NCBI RefSeq assembly: GCF_007786235.1
Contig: NZ_VNFK01000015.1
Coordinates: 1 to 64,000, forward strand
From: Paenarthrobacter nitroguajacolicus
Lineage (GTDB): Bacteria; Actinomycetota; Actinomycetes; Actinomycetales; Micrococcaceae
DNA: 64,000 bases
Direction of reading: 5' to 3'
Shown: piece by piece, positions 1 to 7,728 of the stretch
Layout: each line of letters begins with the position of its first letter
How positions within the stretch are numbered: position 1 is the first letter of the stretch
The notes under the pieces: generated by a model
Told to the model about the DNA's origin: nothing
What the model saw: only the letters and a program-made list of their open reading frames with translations
Database searches by the model: none
Translations under genes and position numbers: made by a program

Positions 1-257
1 TGCAACCCAGTGATGGCAGACTTCAACTCCTCCAACCCCCGGACCTGATCCACCAACTCACCACTGCCCGCACCCAGAGGGACGGAGCGCAGGAGAGTGA
101 TGAGATCAGACACCCGCGGCGGCGAAGCACTGGACCAACAACCCGCAACATGAGCAAGCGCCGCGCCCGTTGCGTCCGCGCCCACTGCGTCTACGCCCGC
201 GTGCCCGTCCCGAATCTGCCCCATGCCCCAACTCTTCCAGCCAGCAACAGCCACCAT
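1..257 (-). CDS. DUF222-type protein, N-terminal part (cut by window edge)
   Basis: The minus strand is open from an ATG at 257 to the window edge (85 codons), with an in-frame stop just upstream of the start. The product begins MVAVAGWKSWGMGQ, is rich in Ala and Gly, and reaches a segment reading ELVDQVRGLEELKSAITGLQ. That pattern is typical of the DUF222 region that precedes an HNH nuclease domain in a family with many copies in Arthrobacter. The HNH domain itself would lie outside the window. Function in this family is not settled; nuclease activity is inferred from the HNH part only. The opposing plus-strand frame over the same bases has a low-complexity Pro/Arg composition and looks like a shadow. 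Confidence 0.65.
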   Translation of the reverse strand, partial: MVAVAGWKSWGMGQIRDGHAGVDAVGADATGAALAHVAGCWSSASPPRVSDLITLLRSVPLGAGSGELVDQVRGLEELKSAITGL

Positions 258-317
258 CAGACCCCAACCGCCCTATGTGGACAACCTGCCCTAATGAGCC
301 TGTGAGGCCGCCAGCCC

Positions 318-824
318 CTACAGCTTCAGCTTCATGCCCTCATGGCTCGCCACGAACCCCAGCCGCGCATAAAAACGGTGCGCCGCAACGCGGGATTTGT
401 CGGTGGTCAGCTGGACCAAGGAGCAGCCGCGTTCCCGAGCCTGCTCAATAGCCCACTCGATCATCAGCGCACCAACACCCTGCCCACGCAGAACCTCGGA
501 CACCCGAACGGCCTCGATCTGCGCCCGCCAAGACCCCCTGCGGGACAAGCCCGGTAGGTAGCTGAGTTGGAAGGTTGCCACCACATCGCCGTCGAGTTCG
601 CCCACCACCAGAAGGTGCGCCGGGTCGCCGTCGATCGCGTCAAAGGCGTACTCGTACGGCGCCAGGTCGTCGGCACTTTCGCGGGTGGCACCGAGCTGAT
701 CGTCCGCGAGTAACGCGAGGATCCGCGGCAGGTCGTCCTTGCGGGCACGCCGCAGGGTGAAGGTACCGGAGTCGACGGCGGCAGTCAGCAAAGCGGGCGC
801 GGAGGCGGAGTCAGCGGTCACCAC
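318..824 (-). CDS. GNAT family N-acetyltransferase
   Basis: A 168-residue protein with a single Gcn5-related acetyltransferase fold. The acetyl-CoA pyrophosphate loop RGQGVG is at about residues 113-118 and the C-terminal AHRFYARLGF, typical of the fold, at about 148-157. The first 20 residues are unlike the family and may be partly untranslated; the annotated start is a GTG immediately followed by a second GTG, with no strong ribosome site. It diverges from the PadR operon across an intergenic region holding an 18-bp palindrome. The family acetylates small molecules, peptides or protein N-termini using acetyl-CoA; the substrate here cannot be told. Confidence 0.85.
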   Translation of the reverse strand: MVTADSASAPALLTAAVDSGTFTLRRARKDDLPRILALLADDQLGATRESADDLAPYEYAFDAIDGDPAHLLVVGELDGDVVATFQLSYLPGLSRRGSWRAQIEAVRVSEVLRGQGVGALMIEWAIEQARERGCSLVQLTTDKSRVAAHRFYARLGFVASHEGMKLKL

Positions 825-858
825 CCCAGCTTGCCATTTCTTTCGGAACTCAGTGTTG

Positions 859-876
859 CTAAGTACCGGTACTTAG
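859..876. promoter_or_regulatory. Perfect 18-bp palindrome, probable PadR operator
   Basis: CTAAGTACC/GGTACTTAG is a perfect palindrome between the divergent GNAT gene and the PadR gene, 52 bases upstream of the PadR start. PadR repressors usually bind palindromes over their own promoter. The ribosome site AAGGAGGTG follows at about 913-921. Assignment to this PadR protein is inference from position and symmetry. Confidence 0.5.
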
Positions 877-927
877 TTCTACTATGTAGTGGTAGCTAGT
901 AATACCGAGTAGTGAAGGAGGTGTCCG

Positions 928-1257
928 ATGGGCAAGCAAATGACGGAGATGCTCAAAGGCACATTGGAGGGCATTGTTCTGGCCCTCCTGACCGGAAAGG
1001 CGGCGTACGGATACGAGATCACCACGCTGCTCCGCGCACAGGGCTTTACCGAGATCGCTGAGGGCACCGTGTACGCACTGCTGGTCAGGATCGAACAAAA
1101 GGGGCTGGTGGACGTGGAGAAGCGCCCGTCCGAAAAGGGCCCGCCCCGCAAGGTGTACACGCTCAACGCCCAGGGCAAAACCGAACTGGACGAATTTTGG
1201 AACACATGGAGCTTCTTGTCCGAACGGCTTGAACAGCTCCGCAAGGAAGGAAAATAA
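928..1257 (+). CDS. PadR family transcriptional regulator
   Basis: A 109-residue winged-helix regulator. YGYEI at about 27-31 and the recognition-helix region EGTVYALLVRIEQKGLV at about 45-61 are hallmarks of PadR, and the C-terminus is a short helical dimerisation tail. It has a strong ribosome site (AAGGAGGTG). It is the first gene of a four-gene unit: two bases separate its stop from the DUF1048 start, and the next genes overlap by four bases each. PadR-DUF1048-ABC efflux is a common actinobacterial arrangement in which PadR represses the transporter until a toxic ligand binds. It most likely autoregulates through the palindrome at 859-876. Confidence 0.9.
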   Translation: MGKQMTEMLKGTLEGIVLALLTGKAAYGYEITTLLRAQGFTEIAEGTVYALLVRIEQKGLVDVEKRPSEKGPPRKVYTLNAQGKTELDEFWNTWSFLSERLEQLRKEGK

Positions 1258-1258
1258 C

Positions 1259-1624
1259 ATGGCGGCAAAATGGATCGAGCTGGTCACCGGATCGCTTGAG
1301 CAGAAGAAGCAGTACAAGCAAGCCAAAGCACGGCTGGACGCCCTGCCCGAGCCGTACCTCACTGTGGCCACGGCCTTCAACCGGTACTTGATGTACTACG
1401 GCGGCGTCACCGAGGGCGACACCATGGTCCAGATGTTCACGGATCTGGCGGACCTCTGGGAGCGCGCCGCCATCGACGGTACGCCGGTGAGCGAGCTTGT
1501 AGGCGACGACCCCATCGAATTCGCAGAGAGCTTCGCACAGGCCTACGGCGGGAAACGCTGGATCGACAAGGAACGCGAGCGCCTGGAAAAGGCCATCAAT
1601 AAGGCAAAGGAGGCGGAATCATGA
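1259..1624 (+). CDS. DUF1048 protein
   Basis: A 121-residue soluble, mostly helical protein of the DUF1048 family, which is typically found beside PadR regulators. I place the start at the ATG at 1259 (MAAKWIELV), two bases after the PadR stop and behind the ribosome site AAGGAAGGA; an upstream in-frame ATG at 1229 lies inside the PadR gene and is unlikely. The centre carries a Tyr-rich stretch (YLMYYGGVTEGD) and the C-terminus is a charged helix. Its last four bases overlap the ABC ATPase start (ATGA), indicating translational coupling. The molecular role of the family is unknown; position suggests an accessory to PadR sensing or efflux. Confidence 0.85.
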   Translation: MAAKWIELVTGSLEQKKQYKQAKARLDALPEPYLTVATAFNRYLMYYGGVTEGDTMVQMFTDLADLWERAAIDGTPVSELVGDDPIEFAESFAQAYGGKRWIDKERERLEKAINKAKEAES

Positions 1625-2400
1625 CCGCAACAGCAATTCGGGTCCAGGGCATCGAGAAGTCGTACAAGGATCTCCATGTTCTCCGCGGGGTGGATTTTGA
1701 GGTAGCGACGGGCAGCATCTTCGCCCTTCTGGGCTCCAACGGCGCGGGCAAGACCACCATGGTGAAGATCCTGTCCACGCTGCTCAAGGCGGATGGCGGG
1801 CAAGCCGCCGTCGAGGGTTTTGATGTCGCAGCGGACTCGCTCCAGGTGAGGCAGTCCATCAGCCTCACCGGACAGTTCGCCGCGGTGGACGAGGTCCTCT
1901 CCGGCAAGGAAAACCTGGTGTTGGTGGCGAAACTGCGGCACTTGAAGAATCCGGGCCAGATCGCGGATGAGTTGCTGGCACAGTTCAGCCTGACGGAGGC
2001 AGGATCCCGCAAGGTGGCGACGTACTCCGGCGGCATGCGTCGCCGCTTGGACATCGCCATGAGCCTGATCGGCAACCCCAAAGTGATCTTCCTGGATGAG
2101 CCCACCACCGGCCTGGACCCGGAGGCCCGCCTGGAGGTGTGGCAGATCGTCAAGAAGCTCGCCAACCAAGGGACCACGGTCCTGCTCACTACCCAGTACC
2201 TCGACGAAGCCGAGCAACTGGCAGACAGAATCGCCATTCTTCACGAGGGGCGAATCATTGCGAACGGCACCCTCGCGGAGCTCAAGCAACTGCTTCCGCC
2301 AGCCAAGGTCGAATACGTCGAAAAGCAGCCGAGCCTGGAGGACATCTTCCTGGCCCTGGTTGGCACGGGCAACAACGAGTCAGTTAAGGACAGGTCATGA
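1621..2400 (+). CDS. ABC transporter ATP-binding protein, DrrA-like
   Basis: A 259-residue nucleotide-binding subunit of an ABC-2 type exporter. Walker A GSNGAGKT is at about 38-45, the signature YSGGMRRRLD at about 135-144, and Walker B VIFLDEPTTGLDP at about 155-167. The GMRRRLD signature and the C-terminal extension with LEDIFLALVG match the daunorubicin-resistance (DrrA) subfamily. It powers export of a hydrophobic compound together with the membrane subunit encoded by the next gene, which it overlaps by four bases. The PadR gene upstream suggests induction by a drug or phenolic compound. The substrate is unknown. Confidence 0.92.
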   Translation: MTATAIRVQGIEKSYKDLHVLRGVDFEVATGSIFALLGSNGAGKTTMVKILSTLLKADGGQAAVEGFDVAADSLQVRQSISLTGQFAAVDEVLSGKENLVLVAKLRHLKNPGQIADELLAQFSLTEAGSRKVATYSGGMRRRLDIAMSLIGNPKVIFLDEPTTGLDPEARLEVWQIVKKLANQGTTVLLTTQYLDEAEQLADRIAILHEGRIIANGTLAELKQLLPPAKVEYVEKQPSLEDIFLALVGTGNNESVKDRS

Positions 2401-3158
2401 GTACCCATTTCTTCGCAGACACCTCTGTTCTGCTGGGCCGTTCCATGCGGCACATCTTCCGCAGCGTGGACACCATCATCACCACGGCGATCACGCCGAT
2501 TGCCCTGATGCTGCTGTTCGTCTACGTGTTCGGCGGCGCTATCAGGACCGACACCGAGAACTACGTCAACTACCTGCTCCCGGGCATCATGCTGATCGCG
2601 ATTGCGTCCGGCATCGCGTATACGGCAGTCCGCTTGTTCACCGATATGCAAAGCGGTATCTTCGAGCGGTTCCAGTCCATGCCGATCGCGCGTTCCTCGG
2701 TCCTGTGGGCACACGTCCTGACGTCGTTGGTGGCCAACGGACTCTCGCTGGTGATCATTGTGGGAGTTGCGCTACTCATGGGATTCCGCACCTCGGCCAG
2801 CGTGCTGGATTGGCTCTCCGTTGCAGGAATCCTGGCACTGTTCACCCTGGCCCTGACGTGGATCGCCATCATCGCGGGCCTCTCCGCGAAGTCCGTGGAC
2901 GGCGCCGGCGGGTTCTCCTACCCGCTGATCTTCCTGCCGTTCATCAGCTCGGCATTCGTCCCGACGGAGACTATGCCCGGCCCCGTCAGGTGGTTCGCCG
3001 AGAACCAGCCGGTGACGTCCATCGTGAACACCATCCAGGATCTGTTCGCCCAGCGTCCGGTTGGTGGTGACATCTGGGTAGCCCTGGCGTGGTGCTTGGG
3101 GATCCTCGTCATCTCCTACGCCTTCGCCACCGCCGCGTACAAGCGTCAGATCGCCTAG
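2397..3158 (+). CDS. ABC-2 type permease, DrrB-like
   Basis: A 253-residue membrane protein with about six predicted transmembrane segments and an ABC-2 permease layout: a short cytoplasmic N-terminus, a hydrophobic segment at about 25-50, and a loop with YLLPGIMLIAIASG. The late segment VPTETMPGPVRWFAENQPVT is characteristic of DrrB-type exporters. It forms the membrane channel for the ATPase encoded just upstream and is the last gene of the PadR operon; a GC-rich hairpin follows at 3185-3212. Export of a toxic or signalling compound is inferred. Confidence 0.9.
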   Translation: MSTHFFADTSVLLGRSMRHIFRSVDTIITTAITPIALMLLFVYVFGGAIRTDTENYVNYLLPGIMLIAIASGIAYTAVRLFTDMQSGIFERFQSMPIARSSVLWAHVLTSLVANGLSLVIIVGVALLMGFRTSASVLDWLSVAGILALFTLALTWIAIIAGLSAKSVDGAGGFSYPLIFLPFISSAFVPTETMPGPVRWFAENQPVTSIVNTIQDLFAQRPVGGDIWVALAWCLGILVISYAFATAAYKRQIA

Positions 3159-3184
3159 CACAAACCAGCCCGAAACACAGGCCG

Positions 3185-3212
3185 AAGCTCCCCCGGAACC
3201 GGGCGGAGCTTT
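3185..3212 (+). terminator. Hairpin terminator after the DrrAB-like operon
   Basis: AAGCTCC and GGAGCTT flank an inner CCCGG-AA-CCGGG stem, 26 bases after the permease stop. The trailing T run is short, so termination may be weak. Confidence 0.55.
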
Positions 3213-3321
3213 CGCCATGCAGACCGATTCGCCATTGGTCAGACATTAGCTATAGCTTTATCGAACAGATTTGTAACGGCCGTCACTATTGTGTCGGTTC
3301 TTCCGAAGGGTTCTTGAACTA

Positions 3322-4782
3322 ATGTCCGACCAGACAACACAGGGGCAGCTCCGCGCCTCCAGCAGGGACAGCGAGCCCCACCTGTCACGCTCGCTCAGCA
3401 ACCGCCACATCCAACTCCTGGCCATCGGCGGTGCCATCGGAACGGGCCTCTTCATGGGTTCCGGCAAGACCATCTCGGTTGCCGGCCCCTCCGTGATCTT
3501 CGTGTACATGATCATCGGCTTCATGCTCTTCTTCGTGATGCGGGCCATGGGCCAGCTCCTGCTCTCCAACCTGAACTACAAGTCCTTCAGCGACTTCGCG
3601 GGAGACCTCTTGGGCCCGTGGGCCGGCTTCTTCACCGGTTGGACCTACTGGTTCTGCTGGGTGGTTACCGGCGTTGCGGACGTCATCGCCATCGCGGGCT
3701 ACGCCAACGAACTCTGGCCGGGAATCCAGCTGTGGATCCCGGGCCTGGCCACCATCATCATCCTGCTGCTCCTGAACCTCCCCACCGTCAAGGCGTTCGG
3801 CGAGACCGAGTTCTGGTTTGCGCTGATCAAGATCATCGCCATCGTGGCGCTGATCGTGGTGGGCCTGGTGATGATCTTCACCGGCTTCCAGTCCAACGCG
3901 GGCACCGCAAGCTTCACCAACCTGTGGAACCACGGCGGCTTCTTCCCCAAGGAATTCATGGGCTTCGTGGCCGGCTTCCAGATCGCCGTGTTCGCGTTCG
4001 TGGGCATTGAACTCGTGGGTACCGCGGCTGCAGAAACCAAGAACCCGGAGCACAACCTGCCCCGCGCCATCAACGCCATTCCCCTGCGCGTCATGCTCTT
4101 CTACGTAGGCGCCCTCATCATCCTCATGTCGGTCACCCCGTGGACCGAGTTCAAGGCAGGTCAGAGCCCATTCATCGCCATGTTCTCGCTGGCCGGTCTT
4201 GGCATGGCAGCGACTGTGGTGAACCTGGTAGTCCTCACATCGGCAATGTCGTCAGCCAACTCGGGCATCTACTCGACGTCCCGCATGGTGTACGGCCTGG
4301 CCAACGACGGCGACGCACCCAAGCTCTTCGGCCGGCTCTCCAGCCGCAAAGTACCCCAAAACGCACTGTTCCTCTCCTGCGTCCTGTTGCTGGCCGGCGT
4401 CGCGCTTCTTTACGCGGGCAAGGACGTTGGCGTGGCGTTCGACATGGTGACCACCGTGTCCGCAGTGTGCTTCATGTTCGTCTGGTCCATCATCCTTGCC
4501 AGCTACCTCGTGTACCGGAAGCGCCGCCCTGAGCTGCACGCGGCCTCGCCGTTCAAGATGCCCGGCGGTATCCCGATGGTCTGGGTAGTGTTCGCGTTCT
4601 TCGCGTTCCTGGTCTGGGCACTGACCACGCAGCCGGACACGCTGACCGCCCTGCTGGTGACCCCAATCTGGTTCGCGATCCTCGGCGTCGCCTATGCAGT
4701 AGTCCGCAAGACGCCGCTCCACCAGGCCCGCGTGGCCGAATGGAAGGCCATGTCAGAGGCCGAAACCGCGGCAGCGCGCTAA
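3322..4782 (+). CDS. cycA: D-serine/D-alanine/glycine permease (CycA type)
   Basis: A 486-residue amino acid-polyamine-organocation (APC) permease with twelve predicted membrane helices. Long stretches match the E. coli CycA pattern, including NRHIQLLAIGGAIGTGLFMG near the N-terminus, GWTYWFCWVVTG in the fourth helix region and AVFAFVGIELVGT in the centre. CycA takes up glycine, D-alanine, D-serine and D-cycloserine by proton symport. I use the ATG at 3322 (MSDQTTQ) rather than an upstream frame start at 3289 because the N-terminus then matches the usual short CycA leader. It stands alone, converging with the siderophore operon at a long shared hairpin. Confidence 0.92.
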   Translation: MSDQTTQGQLRASSRDSEPHLSRSLSNRHIQLLAIGGAIGTGLFMGSGKTISVAGPSVIFVYMIIGFMLFFVMRAMGQLLLSNLNYKSFSDFAGDLLGPWAGFFTGWTYWFCWVVTGVADVIAIAGYANELWPGIQLWIPGLATIIILLLLNLPTVKAFGETEFWFALIKIIAIVALIVVGLVMIFTGFQSNAGTASFTNLWNHGGFFPKEFMGFVAGFQIAVFAFVGIELVGTAAAETKNPEHNLPRAINAIPLRVMLFYVGALIILMSVTPWTEFKAGQSPFIAMFSLAGLGMAATVVNLVVLTSAMSSANSGIYSTSRMVYGLANDGDAPKLFGRLSSRKVPQNALFLSCVLLLAGVALLYAGKDVGVAFDMVTTVSAVCFMFVWSIILASYLVYRKRRPELHAASPFKMPGGIPMVWVVFAFFAFLVWALTTQPDTLTALLVTPIWFAILGVAYAVVRKTPLHQARVAEWKAMSEAETAAAR

Positions 4783-4810
4783 CGGTCCAATAGCGCGCTG
4801 ACTCTCCAAC

Positions 4811-4863
4811 CAACAGAGCCCGACGTCGGCACCCACCGTGGGTGCCGACGTCGGGCTCTGTTG
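4811..4863. terminator. 25-bp perfect hairpin, shared convergent terminator
   Basis: Positions 4811-4835 and 4839-4863 are exact reverse complements around a three-base loop, lying between the convergent cycA and siderophore ATPase genes. The stem is strong enough to stop transcription from both sides. Confidence 0.85.
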
Positions 4864-4881
4864 TCTGCTGGTGAGCGAGCG

Positions 4882-5640
4882 TCAGGCGAAGTAGACGCCT
4901 ATGCGGTTCCCATCGATTTCCTCGATGCGGATGTCGATGTCGTAGACGTCGTGCAGCATGCCGGCGCGCATGATGTCCGTGGGTGCGCCTTGGTGGATGA
5001 GCCGACCGTCCTTCATGGCCAGAATGGTATCCGAGTAGCAGGATGCGAAGTTGATGTCGTGGACCACCAGGACGATGGTCTTCCCGAGCTCGTCCGCCAA
5101 GCGCCGCAGCAGCCGCATCATCTCCACGGAGTGCTTCATGTCCAGGTTGTTCAGTGGCTCGTCCAGCAGCAGGTATTCGGTGTCCTGCGCCAGCACCATC
5201 GCGATGTAGGCGCGCTGGCGCTGCCCACCGGAGAGCTCGTCCACGAACTTGTCCGCCATGGACGTGAGGTCCAGCTGTCGGATGGCTTCGTCCACGTGCT
5301 CCAGGTCCTCGACCGTCGGCCGGCCGCCGCTGTGCGGGAAGCGCCCGAAGGCCACGAGGTCGCGGACGGTGAGCCGCATGGTCAGGTGGTTTTCCTGCCG
5401 CAGGATGGCCATGGTCTTGGCCAGCTCCTTGCTGGGCGTAGCTGTTACGTCCAAGCCGGCAACGGAGACTCCCCCGGCATCCATGGGCTGGAGGCGGCTG
5501 ATCAACGAGAGCAGCGTGGACTTGCCGGCGCCGTTGGGGCCGATGATGGACGTGATTCCGCCGCGGGGAATCTCGCAGCTGACATCGTCCAGCACGGTGG
5601 TGCCGCCGTAGCGCTTGGTAACGTTCCGGACGGTAATCAT
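4882..5640 (-). CDS. yclP: Siderophore ABC transporter ATPase (YclP-like)
   Basis: A 252-residue FecE-type ATPase: Walker A GPNGAGKST at about 34-42, signature LSGGQRQR at about 136-143, Walker B YLLLDEP at about 156-162, and switch His in LVVHDINFA. The stretch FLDEP-like LLLDEPLNNLDMKHSVE and the ending IGVYFA resemble Bacillus subtilis YclP of the petrobactin importer YclNOPQ closely. It energises uptake of an iron-siderophore complex with the two permeases upstream and is the last gene of the four-gene minus-strand operon. Thirteen bases separate it from the preceding permease gene. Confidence 0.9.
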   Translation of the reverse strand: MITVRNVTKRYGGTTVLDDVSCEIPRGGITSIIGPNGAGKSTLLSLISRLQPMDAGGVSVAGLDVTATPSKELAKTMAILRQENHLTMRLTVRDLVAFGRFPHSGGRPTVEDLEHVDEAIRQLDLTSMADKFVDELSGGQRQRAYIAMVLAQDTEYLLLDEPLNNLDMKHSVEMMRLLRRLADELGKTIVLVVHDINFASCYSDTILAMKDGRLIHQGAPTDIMRAGMLHDVYDIDIRIEEIDGNRIGVYFA

Positions 5641-5653
5641 GGGCGGACCCCGG

Positions 5654-6703
5654 TCATTTCAGTGAGCCTTTCAGCAACAGGTAAAGGAAGAGGATGCCGC
5701 CGGTGAACTCGATGATCACGCTCAAAGCAGTGGCAAAGCCGAACACGCGCTCCAACAGCAACTGGCCACCCACCAGCGCAATCGCCCCGATGAGCACAAC
5801 GATCGGCACAAGCCACGCATGCCGGAATCCGCGGCAGAGCTGGTAGCCGAGGCTGACCACCAGGAGTCCGAAGAACGTCACGGGGCCCACCAGCGCCGTG
5901 GAAATCGCCACCAACAGCGAGCACGCCAGCAGTACGCGCATCACAACGCGCTTGTGGTCCACGCCCACGTTGATGGCCACCTCGCGGCCGAGTGCCAGCA
6001 CATCCAGGGTGTGCCGCATCCGCCACACGCCAACGCATACGGCAGCGACCAAAAGTGCGGAAACACCCAGGAGTCCCGGGTCCACGTTGTTGAAACTGGC
6101 GAAGAACAGATCCTGGAGGATGATGAATTCGCTCGGTTCCATGAGCCGCTGCAGGAGCGACGACATCCCCCGGAACAGCGTCCCGAGCACGATGCCCACC
6201 AACAGCAGCAGGTGCAGCGAGCGCGTGGCCCCAGTGAACATCCACCGGTACAGGAACGCGCTGAACCCCACCATCAGCAGGATTTCCAGCCCGAACTTGA
6301 GCGTGGACGGAGCCGTGGCCAGCGTCGCAGCACCCGCCACGAAGGCCAGCGCGGTCTGCACCAGGATGTACAGCGAATCGAAGCCCATGATGGACGGCGT
6401 CAGGATACGGTTGGCCGTCACGGTCTGGAACAGCAACGTGGAGACGCCAACGGCTACGGCCACCAGGAGCATCGCGGACACCTTGATGGCCCGACGCGGC
6501 AGGATGTAGGCGATGTTGCCCTTGAGGTCGATCGTCAGGAAAACAGCAACAAGCACGACGGCGGCAACCGCCAGGATGCCGATCACCAGTCCCGGCGGGG
6601 TGCTTCGGACGGCGTCACGCCAGTGCTTTGGGGCAGACCAACGTGTGCGGGAGGGAACGGACGAATCGGCAGCCGGTGCCGTGGACACAGGGGTTTCAGG
6701 CAT
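5654..6703 (-). CDS. yclO: Siderophore ABC permease (FecCD family, YclO-like)
   Basis: A 349-residue FecCD-type membrane permease with about nine to ten predicted helices and a 50-residue cytoplasmic N-terminal tail rich in Ser and Pro. The segment NRILTPSIMGFDSLY and the late motif GPVTFFGLLVVSLGYQL, which interacts with the ATPase, are typical of the iron-chelate permeases. It forms a heterodimeric channel with the neighbouring permease; the two genes overlap by eight bases, so their products are probably made in equal amounts. Closest in layout to YclO of the Bacillus petrobactin system. Confidence 0.9.
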   Translation of the reverse strand: MPETPVSTAPAADSSVPSRTRWSAPKHWRDAVRSTPPGLVIGILAVAAVVLVAVFLTIDLKGNIAYILPRRAIKVSAMLLVAVAVGVSTLLFQTVTANRILTPSIMGFDSLYILVQTALAFVAGAATLATAPSTLKFGLEILLMVGFSAFLYRWMFTGATRSLHLLLLVGIVLGTLFRGMSSLLQRLMEPSEFIILQDLFFASFNNVDPGLLGVSALLVAAVCVGVWRMRHTLDVLALGREVAINVGVDHKRVVMRVLLACSLLVAISTALVGPVTFFGLLVVSLGYQLCRGFRHAWLVPIVVLIGAIALVGGQLLLERVFGFATALSVIIEFTGGILFLYLLLKGSLK

Positions 6704-7703
6704 TGCGTTTCCTCAGGAGCAGGAAGAGGAACAAGATGGCGCCCAGGACGGACATGACCATGCCGACGGGCACCTCGTAGGGGAACCGGATGGTCCGGCC
6801 GATGATGTCGCAGACCAGCACGAACGCGGCACCGAACAAAGCGGTCCAGGGTACGGCCCGGCGGAGGTTGTCACCGAACAGCAGGGACACGATATTGGGC
6901 ACCACGAGTCCCAGGAACGGAACGGCACCCACAGTGGTCACAACAACGGCCGAAATCAGGGACACGATCATCAGGCCGAGCCGCATGGTGCGCGCGTAGT
7001 TGAGGCCGAGGTTGGTGGTGAAGTCCTGGCCCATGCCCGCAACGGTGAACCGGTCAGCAGCAAAGAGGCCCACAAGGACAAGGACGGCCACGATCCACAG
7101 CAGCTCGTAGCGGCCACGCAGCACGCCCGAGAAGTCACCGATCATCCAGTTGCTCAGCGTTTGGAGGAGGTCAAAGCGGTAGGCAAAGAACGTGGTGACA
7201 GCAGCGATGACGCCGCCCAGCATGATGCCCACCAGCGGGATCAGCAGCGTGTTGCGGGCCGGGAGTCGGCGGAGGATCGCCAGGAACAGCGCCGTGCCGA
7301 GGATCGCGAAGACGCTGGCCACGATCATTTTGGTGAGGATCGGAGACTCTGGAGCAAGCACGGTCACCACCAGGATTCCGAGCGTCGCGGATTCCACGGT
7401 TCCCACGGTGGACGGCTCCACGAACCGGTTGCGGGCCATGAGTTGCATGATCAACCCGGCAACGGCAACGGCCATCCCGGCCAGGACCACGGCCAAGGTG
7501 CGCGGCACCCGGGAGACCCAGAAGATTTCCCAGGCCCCGGCGTCGTTCGCCAACAGGGCCGGCAGCGAGACGTCGCTGACGCCCACGAAGATACTGCCAA
7601 CCGCAATCACCAGCACAACGGCAGCAGCCGCAATCAGCCTGGCGGATTCGCCAGTCCGATTGCGGCTCGCTGGTGCCGTGGGGCGCACGGCTGTAGTTGT
7701 CAC
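6696..7703 (-). CDS. yclN: Siderophore ABC permease (FecCD family, YclN-like)
   Basis: A 335-residue FecCD permease with about nine to ten predicted helices. MQLMARNRFVEPSTVGT after the second helix and VGAVPFLGLVVPNIVSLLFG near the C-terminus are family motifs. It is the first permease after the binding protein gene (25 bases between them) and pairs with the next permease. Similarity by eye is strongest to YclN, which with YclO transports petrobactin and its precursor 3,4-dihydroxybenzoate in Bacillus. That this strain imports the same catecholates is inferred. Confidence 0.9.
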   Translation of the reverse strand: MTTTAVRPTAPASRNRTGESARLIAAAAVVLVIAVGSIFVGVSDVSLPALLANDAGAWEIFWVSRVPRTLAVVLAGMAVAVAGLIMQLMARNRFVEPSTVGTVESATLGILVVTVLAPESPILTKMIVASVFAILGTALFLAILRRLPARNTLLIPLVGIMLGGVIAAVTTFFAYRFDLLQTLSNWMIGDFSGVLRGRYELLWIVAVLVLVGLFAADRFTVAGMGQDFTTNLGLNYARTMRLGLMIVSLISAVVVTTVGAVPFLGLVVPNIVSLLFGDNLRRAVPWTALFGAAFVLVCDIIGRTIRFPYEVPVGMVMSVLGAILFLFLLLRKRNA

Positions 7704-7728
7704 AACGGAATTTCAGGTGGGGGAAGTA

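Noticed and set aside
170..451. 93-codon plus-strand frame at the window start
   Set aside because: It overlaps both the minus-strand DUF222 start and the GNAT end and has low-complexity Pro/Arg composition.
2096..3070. 324-codon frame overlapping the DrrAB-like genes
   Set aside because: Same-strand out-of-frame shadow; Arg/Pro/His-rich product without motifs.
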